A stretch of 64,000 nt of DNA from Roseobacter sp. (lineage in GTDB: Bacteria; Pseudomonadota; Alphaproteobacteria; Rhodobacterales; Rhodobacteraceae). The stretch lies in NCBI GenBank assembly GCA_002731875.1, contig PCCY01000019.1, forward strand, positions 71,666 to 135,665, given 5' to 3'. The notes below the pieces were generated by a model that made no database searches, was not told the origin of the DNA, and saw nothing but the letters and a program-made list of their open reading frames with translations. Positions 46,148-57,520 of the stretch are shown here, one piece after another. Numbering within the stretch: position 1 is the stretch's first letter; the number at the start of each line of letters is the position of its first letter. Both the position numbers and the translations under genes were made by a program.

Positions 46148-47164
46148 GTGACCCGCATTCTCGCCGTAACCTGCATGCGAAACGAAGCGCCGTATTGCCT
46201 GGAATGGATAGCACATCACCGTGCCGCAGGGGTCAGCGACTTTTTGATCTATACCCATGATTGTGACGATGGCACGCCGGCGTTGCTGGACCTGTTACCC
46301 GATGTAACCCACGTGCCGTTCCGCCCCAATGCGGATAAATCCGTGCAGTGGCAGGCGATGAGGTTGGCGGACCAACACGATCTGGTGAAAGCAGCGGATT
46401 GGGTGCTGTTTTTCGACTGCGACGAATTCCTTTGCCTGCAAGCGCCCCTGCGCACGTTCGACGATCTTCTGGCCTCGGTCCCTCTCTCCACCGACGCCAT
46501 TGCCCTTCCCTGGCGGTTGTTCGGGGCAAACCGGCGCGACGTGTTCAATGACCAGCTCACGGTCAAGCGATTTACCAGCGCGGCCCCCGAGCCGTTCTTT
46601 TTGCCAGCGGGCCACTTCTTTAAGACCTTGTTTCGCCCCAAGGCATTTCAGAAGATCGGCGTGCATCGCCCGAAAGGCAAAGGCAGCCACCAGGCTGTCT
46701 GGAACTTTGCTGGCGTCCACCCTGCCCCCGATGATTTTGCTGAAAATGATAACCGCATAAACCTGTTCGGTTTGGTGCAGTCCCCGCCGCTGGCGCGGCT
46801 GAACCATTATTCGTTGCGGTCGGCGGCAGAGTTCATGGTCAAACGCGGGCGCGGATTACCCAACCGGACGACCAAAACACTGGACCTGCATTATTGGGCC
46901 GAGCGAAATTTCAATGTAGTCGAAGATCGTACAATCGACCCGATGGTGGCTAATACGATTTCCGAGATGAATCGGCTTCGCGCCTTGCCGGGTGTCGACA
47001 CGGCCCACCAAAATGCGGTGCAGAAACATCAGGATGCTTTTGCGGCGCTTATGAGCGACCCAGACCAGATCCAGTTCTATTGGCACCTGATCCTGCTGGG
47101 CGGCAGTACACCCCCGACACCGGAACAGGTCCAGGCCCATTTGGCACGACACGCCAAACGATAG
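46148..47164 (+). CDS. Glycosyltransferase (GT2/GT92-like, D-x-D-E-F type), paralogue 3
   Basis: The 338-residue protein has LAVTCMRNEAPYCLEWIAHH, IYTHDCDDGTPALL and the metal motif FFDCDEFLC, making it a paralogue of the transferases at 42317 and 43315. The best start is a GTG at 46148, which sits exactly at the first conserved strand; no in-frame ATG lies nearby. It ends at a perfect bidirectional hairpin shared with katG. Probably cytoplasmic and part of surface-glycan assembly. Confidence 0.82.
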   Translation: MTRILAVTCMRNEAPYCLEWIAHHRAAGVSDFLIYTHDCDDGTPALLDLLPDVTHVPFRPNADKSVQWQAMRLADQHDLVKAADWVLFFDCDEFLCLQAPLRTFDDLLASVPLSTDAIALPWRLFGANRRDVFNDQLTVKRFTSAAPEPFFLPAGHFFKTLFRPKAFQKIGVHRPKGKGSHQAVWNFAGVHPAPDDFAENDNRINLFGLVQSPPLARLNHYSLRSAAEFMVKRGRGLPNRTTKTLDLHYWAERNFNVVEDRTIDPMVANTISEMNRLRALPGVDTAHQNAVQKHQDAFAALMSDPDQIQFYWHLILLGGSTPPTPEQVQAHLARHAKR

Positions 47165-47186
47165 CCCATTGGACCGTTTGAAGTAG

Positions 47187-47219
47187 AAAAGGCGCGACCG
47201 AAGTGCGGTCGCGCCTTTT
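47187..47219. terminator. Bidirectional terminator between glycosyltransferase and katG
   Basis: A 14-base perfect inverted repeat, AAAAGGCGCGACCG / CGGTCGCGCCTTTT with loop AAGTG, lies between the convergent plus-strand transferase and minus-strand katG. The A/T ends give a T-run on both strands, so it can stop transcription from either side. Confidence 0.93.
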
Positions 47220-47238
47220 CATGGGTCGTTGACGGAGC

Positions 47239-49653
<2,415 letters not shown>

Positions 49654-49671
49654 GATCAATAACATGAACCT

Positions 49672-50553
49672 ATGACCAAGATCACACTCAAACATCTGCG
49701 CTATTTCGAAGCGGTCGCCTTGCACCGGCACTTCGGTCACGCCGCGGAAGCTTGTGCAATCTCGCAACCTGCCCTGTCCGTCCAGATCAAGGAGCTGGAG
49801 CAGATACTGCAAACGACGCTGTTTGAGCGCGGGACGCGAAACACGTCGTTAACCTCGTTCGGTGCCGAATTCGCGCCGCGCGCACGTGCGATCTTGCAGG
49901 GGGTGGACGAACTTCAGGATATGGCGCGCGCTGCCAAGCAAGGCATCGTGGGCAGGTTGCGTATCGGGATCATACCCACGATCGCCCCATACCTTCTGCC
50001 CGATATCATCACCAAGCTGATGCGGACAAACCCCGATATAGACATCCAGGTTCGGGAAACGTTGACATCGCATTTGATCAATGAACTGGCTGACGGGCGC
50101 ATTGACGCCGCAATCGTAGCGCTCCCCGTGTCTGAACCCGCCTTCACAGAAGTGGCTTTGTTCGAAGAGAAATTCGTTCTGGTAAGGCCAGAGGCGGATC
50201 GCGATAAACCGACACCCGACCGGGCTCGGCTGACCGAAATGAAGTTGCTGCTTCTGGAAGAAGGCCACTGCTTTCGTGATCAGGCCCTGTCATTTTGCGA
50301 TATTCAGTCGGACAAGGCCCGCGAGGCGCTGGATGCCAGTTCGCTATCGACATTGGTGCAAATGGTGGGTGCCGGTATCGGCGTGACCTTGATCCCTGAA
50401 ATCGCCGTCGCTGTCGAAACTCAATCTGCGCGGGTCGCGGTCTGTTCGTTTCCCGAACCCCAACCGACGCGTACCGTAGGTATGATCTGGCGCAAGACCA
50501 ATCCGCTGTCCGCCAAGCTTCTGGGAATTGCCGATCTTATCCGGGCTGCCTGA
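49672..50553 (+). CDS. oxyR: Hydrogen-peroxide-sensing LysR regulator OxyR
   Basis: The 293-residue LysR protein has an N-terminal helix-turn-helix (about 5-60, AAEACAISQPALSVQIKELE). The redox pair lies in GHCFRDQALSFC, matching the peroxidatic and resolving Cys (C199 and C208 in E. coli) with the conserved spacing. Oxidation forms a disulfide that switches on target genes. The divergent katG is the obvious target. The ATG at 49672 gives the normal family length. Confidence 0.93.
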   Translation: MTKITLKHLRYFEAVALHRHFGHAAEACAISQPALSVQIKELEQILQTTLFERGTRNTSLTSFGAEFAPRARAILQGVDELQDMARAAKQGIVGRLRIGIIPTIAPYLLPDIITKLMRTNPDIDIQVRETLTSHLINELADGRIDAAIVALPVSEPAFTEVALFEEKFVLVRPEADRDKPTPDRARLTEMKLLLLEEGHCFRDQALSFCDIQSDKAREALDASSLSTLVQMVGAGIGVTLIPEIAVAVETQSARVAVCSFPEPQPTRTVGMIWRKTNPLSAKLLGIADLIRAA

Positions 50554-50622
50554 TACAAACGACCTAATAGATTGCTGCTTCGACCGCGGTGGTGGTAGAA
50601 ATATCCAATAACCGGAGGATCC

Positions 50623-51282
50623 ATGCGTCTGCTAATTGTTGAAGATGAAGCCGACCTGGCGCAGGCAATGTGTGATCACCTGCGGTCAGCAGGCTATGTG
50701 GTTGACCTTGCCGCCCGCGCCGAAGATGCAGAGGCCGCGCTGAGCGGGACCGACTATGCGTTGGTATTGCTGGACCTGGCGCTGCCTGACGGCGACGGCT
50801 TGAACGTTCTGCGCAACTTGCGGAGCCGGCGCAGCAACGTACCCGTGCTTATCGCGACCGCCCGCGACCGGATAACGGAACGTATCGCAGGGCTGGATGC
50901 CGGGGCCGATGACTATCTGGTCAAACCCTTCCATCTGGATGAAATGGTTGCCCGCATCGCCGCGATCTTGCGTCGCACTGACAATGACCGGCAAGCCGAA
51001 CGGCGGATCGGATCGCTGTGCATTCAGCTTGCGACAAAGACCGTACTTGCGGATGGTCAACCCAAGACCCTCACCCCCAAGGAATGGGCAATTCTCGACC
51101 GGCTTAGCCGACGCCCCGAGATTACCGTGCCCAAGGCAGAATTGGAAGACGCGCTATATGGGTATGGCGAAGAGGTCGAAAGCAACACCATAGAAGCCCA
51201 CGTCAGCCGTTTGCGCTCAAAGCTTGGGCGTGGTGCCATAGAAACCGTACGGGGCTTCGGGTACCGGATGGGCAAGGGATGA
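50623..51282 (+). CDS. OmpR-family response regulator
   Basis: The 219-residue protein has a receiver domain (acidic pair EDE at 8-10, phosphoacceptor Asp in LLDLALPDG about residue 51, Lys in YLVKPF about 101) and a C-terminal winged-helix DNA-binding domain ending in TVRGFGYRM. A GGAGG lies just before the ATG. It is translationally coupled to the histidine kinase that follows (four-base overlap). The layout is of the QseB/TctD/PmrA type; the regulated genes are unknown, although katG/oxyR and a transglycosylase lie on either side. Confidence 0.93.
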   Translation: MRLLIVEDEADLAQAMCDHLRSAGYVVDLAARAEDAEAALSGTDYALVLLDLALPDGDGLNVLRNLRSRRSNVPVLIATARDRITERIAGLDAGADDYLVKPFHLDEMVARIAAILRRTDNDRQAERRIGSLCIQLATKTVLADGQPKTLTPKEWAILDRLSRRPEITVPKAELEDALYGYGEEVESNTIEAHVSRLRSKLGRGAIETVRGFGYRMGKG

Positions 51283-52622
51283 AACGCCGCAGCCTTATCG
51301 GGCGGCTGGCTTTCCTGGTCAGCCTGGGTTTCGCGGCGATCTGGCTGCTGTCAATGTTCGTCACGGGGCTGGCACTTCGCAGCGAACAAACAGAGCTGTT
51401 CGACGAAGAGATCGATCAGATTGCGCATCTCTTCCGCCCTATCGTCACCCAGGCGCTGAACAGCGGTTTCCTGGATGCCGCAACCATCAACGCCGCGTTG
51501 CAGTCGCACGAACTTAGCGATGTCCACGAAGCCTTGGTGTATCAGATCCTGCACATCTCGGAAGGACCGATCATCGAATCGCGCCTCTACCGTTTTGCTG
51601 ATGTGCCGACGGGAGCGATAGCCGAAGGATTTTCAGTAACCGGGACCCACACTTTCTATACCACCGATTTTAACGACGCAGGCTATGCGGTACGCGTCGG
51701 GGACCCCTTGGAAGAGCGCAGGGAAGCATTTTATTCAAGCCTCATAGCGTTCTTGCTGCCCATGCTCGCGATGATTCCGCTGGCGTACGTATTGGTCCAT
51801 TGGATAGCGCATACCGCGCTGCGGCCCTTGGAGGCGCTGCACCGCGAAATCTCCAACCGCGGCGAAGCGCGGCTTGATCCGATTGATGCCAGTAGCCAGC
51901 CCCCCGAGCTAGCAGCCATTACGACATCCTTGAACGGATTCATCATCCGCCTGTCAAAATCGCTCGAGACCGAACGCGCGTTTGCCAGTGTGGCCGCTCA
52001 CGAGCTTCGGACACCGATTGCGGTCGCGTTGGCGCAAGTGCAGCGACTCAAGGTGGAAATGTCCGGTTCCGGGGCGCTTGTGGCCATCACCAAAGTCGAA
52101 GACGCATTGCAACGGATGGCCCGGCGTGTGGCAAGGTTGTTGCAGATGGCGCGGGCGGACGCAGGGGTCGGCATGTCCAGCGAGCAGACGGACATAGGTC
52201 GCATTCTGCGCTATGTGGTCAACGAAAGCGAAAAACGTTCCGATAACTCGGGGCGCATGACACTGGACATTCCCGATGCACCGGTCGTGGCGCGAATGGA
52301 CGCCGACGCATTTGGCATCATCGCTGGAAACCTGATCGACAATGCCCTTCAACACGGGGCACCGGGGCAGAAGATAGAGGTCACATTATCGCCAGACGGC
52401 GTATTGCGCGTCGTCAACGAAGGTGCCGTTGTCCCGCCAGAGGAGCTCAAACAGTTAACCAAACGCCTGCATCAGGGGCCCGTGGCGACAGACGGGTTTG
52501 GACTGGGGCTGTACATCATTGATACGATCTCCCGGCAGGTCGGCAGTTCGCTTGAACTGTATTCGCCCGCCCAAGGGCGGCCCGCCGGGTTCGAGGCACG
52601 TTTTGCGGCACCAATGCGTTGA
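51279..52622 (+). CDS. Sensor histidine kinase (QseC/TctE type)
   Basis: The 447-residue membrane kinase has two transmembrane helices (about 9-30 and 148-172) flanking a periplasmic sensor loop, then a HAMP-like linker. The dimerisation H-box is VAAHELRTPIAVAL, and the ATPase domain has the N box NLIDNALQHG and the G box GFGLGLYIID. It phosphorylates the regulator encoded just upstream, with which it overlaps by four bases. The ligand is unknown. Confidence 0.92.
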   Translation: MKRRSLIGRLAFLVSLGFAAIWLLSMFVTGLALRSEQTELFDEEIDQIAHLFRPIVTQALNSGFLDAATINAALQSHELSDVHEALVYQILHISEGPIIESRLYRFADVPTGAIAEGFSVTGTHTFYTTDFNDAGYAVRVGDPLEERREAFYSSLIAFLLPMLAMIPLAYVLVHWIAHTALRPLEALHREISNRGEARLDPIDASSQPPELAAITTSLNGFIIRLSKSLETERAFASVAAHELRTPIAVALAQVQRLKVEMSGSGALVAITKVEDALQRMARRVARLLQMARADAGVGMSSEQTDIGRILRYVVNESEKRSDNSGRMTLDIPDAPVVARMDADAFGIIAGNLIDNALQHGAPGQKIEVTLSPDGVLRVVNEGAVVPPEELKQLTKRLHQGPVATDGFGLGLYIIDTISRQVGSSLELYSPAQGRPAGFEARFAAPMR

Positions 52623-52637
52623 TCCGTCTGGTGGATA

Positions 52638-53798
52638 TCAACCCAGACTCGCGAGCAGCTCTATTGACGGGTCACCGGTCACGGCCATGCCCCTGCTTTG
52701 CTGATAGGCGCTGATTGCCTTGCGGCTATTTGGTCCTATCACACCGTCGGTACCATCCGTGTCAAAGCCTCTGGCTGTCAACCGTTGCTGCAACGCCTTG
52801 CGATCGTCGATGGTCATCCCGTACTTGTCCGGGCCGAACTGTGCCTGGATCGGACCACCGCCTGCAATGCGGTCCGACAGGTGCCCCACCCCGATCGCGT
52901 AGTTATCGGAATTGTTGTATCGCTTGATCGCGCTGAAGTTGTTGAACACCGCAAAACGTGGCCCGCCGGCATCGGGTTGCAAGATCGAAACCGGTGCCGC
53001 TGATCCGGCTGCGGCAGTCCCGACCTCGCCGCCCCATTTCTGGCCCGACTTCCATCCCGACTTCGCAAGGTATGCAGCAGTAGAGGCAAGAGAATCCGTA
53101 GGGTCCTCGGACCAGATATCGCGCTTGCCGTCTCCGTTGAAATCGACTGCGAAAGCTTGGTATGATGTGGGGATGAACTGGGTGTGCCCCATGGCCCCGG
53201 CCCAGCTTCCGGTCAGCCCGGAAACCGACACATCGCCACGTTCCAGAATCTTGAGCGCAGCGACAAGTTGCTTTTCAAAGAACTCACCGCGTCGACCGTC
53301 GTAGGCGAGGGTCGAGGTGGCGGATATGACCGGCACATTTCCCCGCCTTTCGCCGTAGAAGCTTTCCAATCCCCAAACTGCTGTGACAACTTCGGCGGGC
53401 ACACCATAACGCCCTTCGATCTGGGCCAGCGTATTTCGGTGGCGCGCAAAGGCCGCGCGACCTTTGGTGACCCGTTCGTCCGATGCGGCGATCGCCAGAT
53501 AATCCTCAAGAGAACGGCTGAATTCGGTTTGGTTGCGGTCACGCTTTACGACCCCGGGCAAATATCCCGTGGTGGCAAATGCCTGGTTCAGAATGCCCGG
53601 AGAAATCCCCTGACCACCCGCACGCGATTTGAATGAAGCGACCCAGGCATCGTATCCAGCGTTAGGCTGCGGCAGAAGGTCGGACGGCAGATCGCCATCG
53701 CCGCGCGCCGCGAATGGCGCCGAATTATCGGCACCGGAACAGGCCGACAACGCCAAGGCTGCCGTCCCAATGGTAAAGTTTCTACGTGTAATATTCAT
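52638..53798 (-). CDS. MltB-type lytic murein transglycosylase with peptidoglycan-binding domain
   Basis: The 386-residue protein has an N-terminal export signal with both a twin-Arg-like start (TRRNFTIGTAALAL) and a lipobox LSAC, so it is probably a lipoprotein. The catalytic domain (about 45-310) contains the Glu of WGLESFYG and the SWAGAMGHTQFIPTSY motif of the MltB/Slt35 family. A peptidoglycan-binding domain follows (about 325-385, ALQQRLTARGF...GVIGPNSRKAI). It cleaves glycan strands to form 1,6-anhydromuropeptides. It converges on the kinase gene with a 15-base gap. Confidence 0.92.
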   Translation of the reverse strand: MNITRRNFTIGTAALALSACSGADNSAPFAARGDGDLPSDLLPQPNAGYDAWVASFKSRAGGQGISPGILNQAFATTGYLPGVVKRDRNQTEFSRSLEDYLAIAASDERVTKGRAAFARHRNTLAQIEGRYGVPAEVVTAVWGLESFYGERRGNVPVISATSTLAYDGRRGEFFEKQLVAALKILERGDVSVSGLTGSWAGAMGHTQFIPTSYQAFAVDFNGDGKRDIWSEDPTDSLASTAAYLAKSGWKSGQKWGGEVGTAAAGSAAPVSILQPDAGGPRFAVFNNFSAIKRYNNSDNYAIGVGHLSDRIAGGGPIQAQFGPDKYGMTIDDRKALQQRLTARGFDTDGTDGVIGPNSRKAISAYQQSRGMAVTGDPSIELLASLG

Positions 53799-53889
53799 CT
53801 GCCCGCGCCCTTGTTGCTGCCGCTTTGATGCAGATTACCTGATGCCGTGGCACGGGCAAAGGGGCACCTACGCTACGGCAAAGCTTCGC

Positions 53890-54366
53890 CTATTTGTCCG
53901 CGCGATAGAGAGGGACGGTGGACATCGACATCTTTGCAGACCCGTTTTGTACGTCACGCGCGTGGCTGATATAGACCAGAGTGTTGTTCTCCTGGTCAAA
54001 GATGCGTTTCACCTTCAGCGTCTTGAAAATGATCGAACGACGTTCGCTGAACACCGTTTCACCTTCGTCATCGCGAGCGATATCACCAATCTCAATCGGT
54101 CCGGTCTGACGGCAGGAGATCGAAGAATTTGAAGGGTCCTCGAACCAGTTTCCTTTCTGCAACCGATCAATCAACCCGCGATCAAAATATGCCAGATGGC
54201 AGGTCACACCTTTGACTTTCGGGTCTGAAAGCGCCTCGACGACGATGTCATTGCCCAGCCAATCGACATCGACATTGCCGATGATCTCGGCTTTGGCTGA
54301 CGACAAGACCGCCATCAGCCCAAGGGCTGTGACTGATACGGAGGCGGCTCGTTTGAATGTGTTCAT
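53890..54366 (-). CDS. CreA-like periplasmic protein
   Basis: The 158-residue protein has a Sec signal peptide ending near SSAKA and then the CreA core: EIIGNVDVDWLGNDIVVEAL, a Cys in KVKGVTCHLAYF, another in SSISCRQTG, and ETVFSERRSIIFKTLKVKRIFD. The two cysteines may form a disulfide. CreA proteins are widespread in proteobacteria but their function is unknown. It is monocistronic on the minus strand. Confidence 0.9.
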   Translation of the reverse strand: MNTFKRAASVSVTALGLMAVLSSAKAEIIGNVDVDWLGNDIVVEALSDPKVKGVTCHLAYFDRGLIDRLQKGNWFEDPSNSSISCRQTGPIEIGDIARDDEGETVFSERRSIIFKTLKVKRIFDQENNTLVYISHARDVQNGSAKMSMSTVPLYRADK

Positions 54367-54477
54367 CCAACCATACGCTTTGCCCGTGCTTTGGTTCCTG
54401 CCGATTTGACGAAAACGTCATTTTTACAAGAACGTTGCTTTCCGTGACAGTATGGAACTACCCCAAGGCCAGTGTCG

Positions 54478-55599
54478 CTAAGATACCCGCGTCCAGAACG
54501 CTGCCTTTTGGCCGTGCCGCTTGCGCAGCGCATCGACAAAGCGTGCCGCATGGGCCTTGGCCGCCTCTTCAAATTCGATATCTTCAAAATCGGGCAACAC
54601 CCGAAGATATGCGCGCAACATAACCGGGTTCAATGTCGCTAGAAAACCATCCCAGCGATGCTTTTGCGCGTCTTCAAAACGCTCTGACGCTATCAAAGCT
54701 TCGATATAGATAAGGTCCCAACCCTCACGATCCGGGGCGTTTTGTTCGGGTATCGCATCGGTTAATACAGCGAGTGCCTGGTCGGGTTGTCCCTGCTCCA
54801 ACCGCAGCGCGGCCACTTCGACGGCGATATGCGGGCGCTTCAAATCCGCGGCTGAATACTGCGCGATATAGGCAGAGGTGTCGCCCTGCGCGACAGCCAG
54901 TTCCTGCCGCCACATCTTGATCATCCTGCTTTTCTGTTCAGCAGCGTAATTCCCTTTGCGACTGCGCAGATCACGTAAAAACCGGAGCGCCGCATGATCG
55001 CCGTCGGCTTCAAGCGGCGCTTTTTCAAAGGTCAGGATCAATCGCTGGAGGTATTCCATGCCCGCGTCCCCCAAAGCGGGACCAAGATGCCCGATAATGC
55101 CGTCAAACTCGCCACATTCATTGCCTTGGACCGCCTCCCATACCCGCTCAGCCAGGGCCGTCGGATCCAGCCCTGCACGCGTTGCGATCTCGTCGATGTG
55201 GGAAATAGCATAGCCAAAAACCTGGGCCACGTCGCCCTTGGTGTCATCCACACGATTGTACACAGAAGGAGCAAGTTCCAAAAACTGCCAAAGCAACTCG
55301 AATGCCTCGGTCGGTGCCGCCGGCGCGATCTTGAGAATGATCATGTCGGCTTGCGTGTTCAGATCCTTGATCAGCGCCTTGCGCCTTCGCCAGCCCACAT
55401 AGGTCTTTGCGCGCCGGATCGACGCCAGCCGTTTGCGCACGTCCGCGGACAGTTCCGATGGACCCAGATTGTGACTAAGCTCCAGCCTCAGCCGTCGCTT
55501 CATGTCGGCGCTGCCCGCGCTGACCTCTATCAGCAGATCGGCCAGCCGGTCCGCACCAAGGTTCGCAAGGTTCGCTTTGTTCAGGGTCTTTTTCGACAT
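54478..55599 (-). CDS. Helical-repeat protein, DUF6880-like
   Basis: The 373-residue protein is almost entirely helical, with TPR-like spacing in the C-terminal half (IAVEVAALRLEQGQPDQALAVL, LIYIEALIASERFEDAQKH). The N-terminal SKKTLNKANLANLGADRLADLLIEV and the KRRLRLEL...RKRLASIRRAKTYVGWRRRKAL region match the DUF6880 group as I know it. No signal peptide or membrane segment. Such proteins are often longer, so a shortened C-terminus is possible, but no clear frameshift remnant is seen in the 110 bases that follow. Function unknown. Confidence 0.78.
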   Translation of the reverse strand: MSKKTLNKANLANLGADRLADLLIEVSAGSADMKRRLRLELSHNLGPSELSADVRKRLASIRRAKTYVGWRRRKALIKDLNTQADMIILKIAPAAPTEAFELLWQFLELAPSVYNRVDDTKGDVAQVFGYAISHIDEIATRAGLDPTALAERVWEAVQGNECGEFDGIIGHLGPALGDAGMEYLQRLILTFEKAPLEADGDHAALRFLRDLRSRKGNYAAEQKSRMIKMWRQELAVAQGDTSAYIAQYSAADLKRPHIAVEVAALRLEQGQPDQALAVLTDAIPEQNAPDREGWDLIYIEALIASERFEDAQKHRWDGFLATLNPVMLRAYLRVLPDFEDIEFEEAAKAHAARFVDALRKRHGQKAAFWTRVS

Positions 55600-55668
55600 A
55601 ACTCCCTTGTCGCATTGGCGACGCCGGTTGAAAAGATGCCAGATCGCCCTCGCCCCGACACAGGCACG

Positions 55669-56418
55669 CTATTGCAAGGCGATTACCACTGCCCAGCCGG
55701 TCAGTTCGGCAATCTTCTGCATTGCGCCGATGACGTCGCCGGTCTGGCCACCTATCTGGGATTTAGCCAGCATGGCAACCAAGGTCGTACACAATAGCAT
55801 CGCGCCCCCCACCCACAGGGCGGTCATGAGGCCCAGCGAAAGCAACCCCAGCAGACCAAAAAGCAATGCCATGACGACCGCCGTGGGTGATACCTGCGCC
55901 GCAGACTGACCTAACCCGTCAGGTCGGGCCGGTGGCAATACCCACAGCCAGAGAGGTAAAAAGCTGCGGCTGGCCATGGAAATGCCGACAGCAACCAGGA
56001 TGACCCTTGACGGGTCCGCAAGCTCTGCAATGAGCGACATCTGAAACGCCACTGCAAAAATCAGCGCCAAAACACCATAGCTGCCGATCCGGCTATCGCG
56101 CATGATTTCCAGCTTTCGCAGTTTATCACGCCCGCCACCAAACCCGTCAGCCATATCGGCCAACCCGTCTTCGTGCATCGCCCCTGACAGCAAAGCCATC
56201 GCGGCGACCATGCCCAATGCCGCCGCCTGAGCACCCAGTCCAATCATGTGAAAAAGCAGATAAACCAGTGCGGCAGGGGCTGCGATTACTGCTCCGACCA
56301 GGGGCCAAGCCCAGGCAGATGCCCCTATGGCAGGGATCGGGTCACCAATGCGCCCAGCAGGTATTCGGCTCAGCAACAACATCGCCAGACGGGCTTCGGC
56401 GAGCCGCCTGCGCAGCAT
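55669..56418 (-). CDS. cobS: Adenosylcobinamide-GDP ribazoletransferase
   Basis: The 249-residue membrane enzyme has several hydrophobic helices and the CobS core, including HEDGLADMADGFGGG, which binds metal and substrate. It joins adenosylcobinamide-GDP to alpha-ribazole to make the cobalamin nucleotide loop. The ATG at 56418 shares one base with the cobT stop. It is the last gene of the riboswitch-controlled cobalamin operon. Confidence 0.93.
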   Translation of the reverse strand: MLRRRLAEARLAMLLLSRIPAGRIGDPIPAIGASAWAWPLVGAVIAAPAALVYLLFHMIGLGAQAAALGMVAAMALLSGAMHEDGLADMADGFGGGRDKLRKLEIMRDSRIGSYGVLALIFAVAFQMSLIAELADPSRVILVAVGISMASRSFLPLWLWVLPPARPDGLGQSAAQVSPTAVVMALLFGLLGLLSLGLMTALWVGGAMLLCTTLVAMLAKSQIGGQTGDVIGAMQKIAELTGWAVVIALQ

Positions 56419-57443
56419 CACCCGTCTGCCACGCCAGCTTGCGCGAAGGTTGCCATTCCCGCGTGGCACGCCAACGCCGAACGGACGATACCCAAGGCAA
56501 GCGCTGCCCCTGACCCTTCGCCCAATCGCATGTCGAAATCAAGAACGGCTGTTTTGCCCATTGCGTCAAGCAATCTCTTGTGACCGGGTTCCGCGCTCAG
56601 ATGGCCGACAAGGCAGTGGTCAAGGCAGGCAGGATCCAGCGTATACAAAGGTGCGACGGAAGCCGTGCAGATGAACCCGTCCAGGATCACCGGAATACGC
56701 CACAGTCGAGCCGCCAGCACCGCCCCGCAAATCGCTGCCTGCTCGCGCCCACCCAAGGCCGTCAACACCGCGCACCCGTCGCCGATCGTGGCGCTATGGC
56801 GCGATACCGCACGGTTGATCGCGTCGACTTTTCGCTGCACGCCGGCGTCGTCGGACCCGGTTCCCCGCCCGACCCAATCCGCCGCTTCGCCCCCGAAGGA
56901 TGCAGTTGCCAGGGCGGCCCCCACGGTCGAATTGCCGATGCCCATTTCGCCCAGTATCAATACGCTCGCATCCGGCGACACCGCGGCGGCACCGGCATTC
57001 AACGCTGCCAGAGACTCTGCCGCGGTCATCGCAGGAGCAGCGGTGAAATCCGCCGTCGGTTTGTCCAGGTCCAGATCAACCACCGACAAATCCGCTCCGT
57101 TCACCTGGCATAATTGGTTGATCGCCGCGCCACCGGCCCTGAAGTTCAAAACCATCTGGGCGGTTACCTCTTGGGGAAACGGGTTGACGTTTTGCGCACA
57201 GACTCCGTGGTTTCCGGCGAATACGACTGCCTGCGCGTGTGCGATCCGAGGCACTTCTACCGCCTGCCACCCCGCAAAAAACACCGCGAGATCTTCGAGG
57301 CGGCCCAAAGAACCCGCCGGCTTGGTCAAACAGTCCTGTCGCGCCCGCGCGGCCGCTTGGCTCTTGGCGTCGGTTTCGGGCAGGTGCTTAACCAAAGTTG
57401 CGATGTCATCCAGACTGGTAAGGAGAAAGTTGACGTGGGACAT
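56418..57443 (-). CDS. cobT: Nicotinate-nucleotide--dimethylbenzimidazole phosphoribosyltransferase
   Basis: The 341-residue protein shows the CobT landmarks KPAGSLGRLEDLA near the N-terminus, VFAGNHGV, GEMGIGNST near the middle and the catalytic Glu in RLGEGSGAALA near the C-terminus. It makes alpha-ribazole phosphate from dimethylbenzimidazole and nicotinate mononucleotide. The start MSHVNFLLTS at 57443 is preceded by AAAGG eight bases upstream. It is transcribed with cobU before it and cobS after it. Confidence 0.95.
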   Translation of the reverse strand: MSHVNFLLTSLDDIATLVKHLPETDAKSQAAARARQDCLTKPAGSLGRLEDLAVFFAGWQAVEVPRIAHAQAVVFAGNHGVCAQNVNPFPQEVTAQMVLNFRAGGAAINQLCQVNGADLSVVDLDLDKPTADFTAAPAMTAAESLAALNAGAAAVSPDASVLILGEMGIGNSTVGAALATASFGGEAADWVGRGTGSDDAGVQRKVDAINRAVSRHSATIGDGCAVLTALGGREQAAICGAVLAARLWRIPVILDGFICTASVAPLYTLDPACLDHCLVGHLSAEPGHKRLLDAMGKTAVLDFDMRLGEGSGAALALGIVRSALACHAGMATFAQAGVADG

Positions 57444-57520
57444 GGTAAAAACCTTTATGCGCTGTGAGTGGTGACCGAAACCGACACGTTCGGGCATTGT
57501 TATAGCCGAAAATCCTGCTG

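Noticed and set aside
54363-54587. A 74-codon minus-strand open frame over the end of the DUF6880-like gene
   Set aside because: It overlaps two better-supported genes, has no ribosome site and does not continue the upstream protein in a convincing way.
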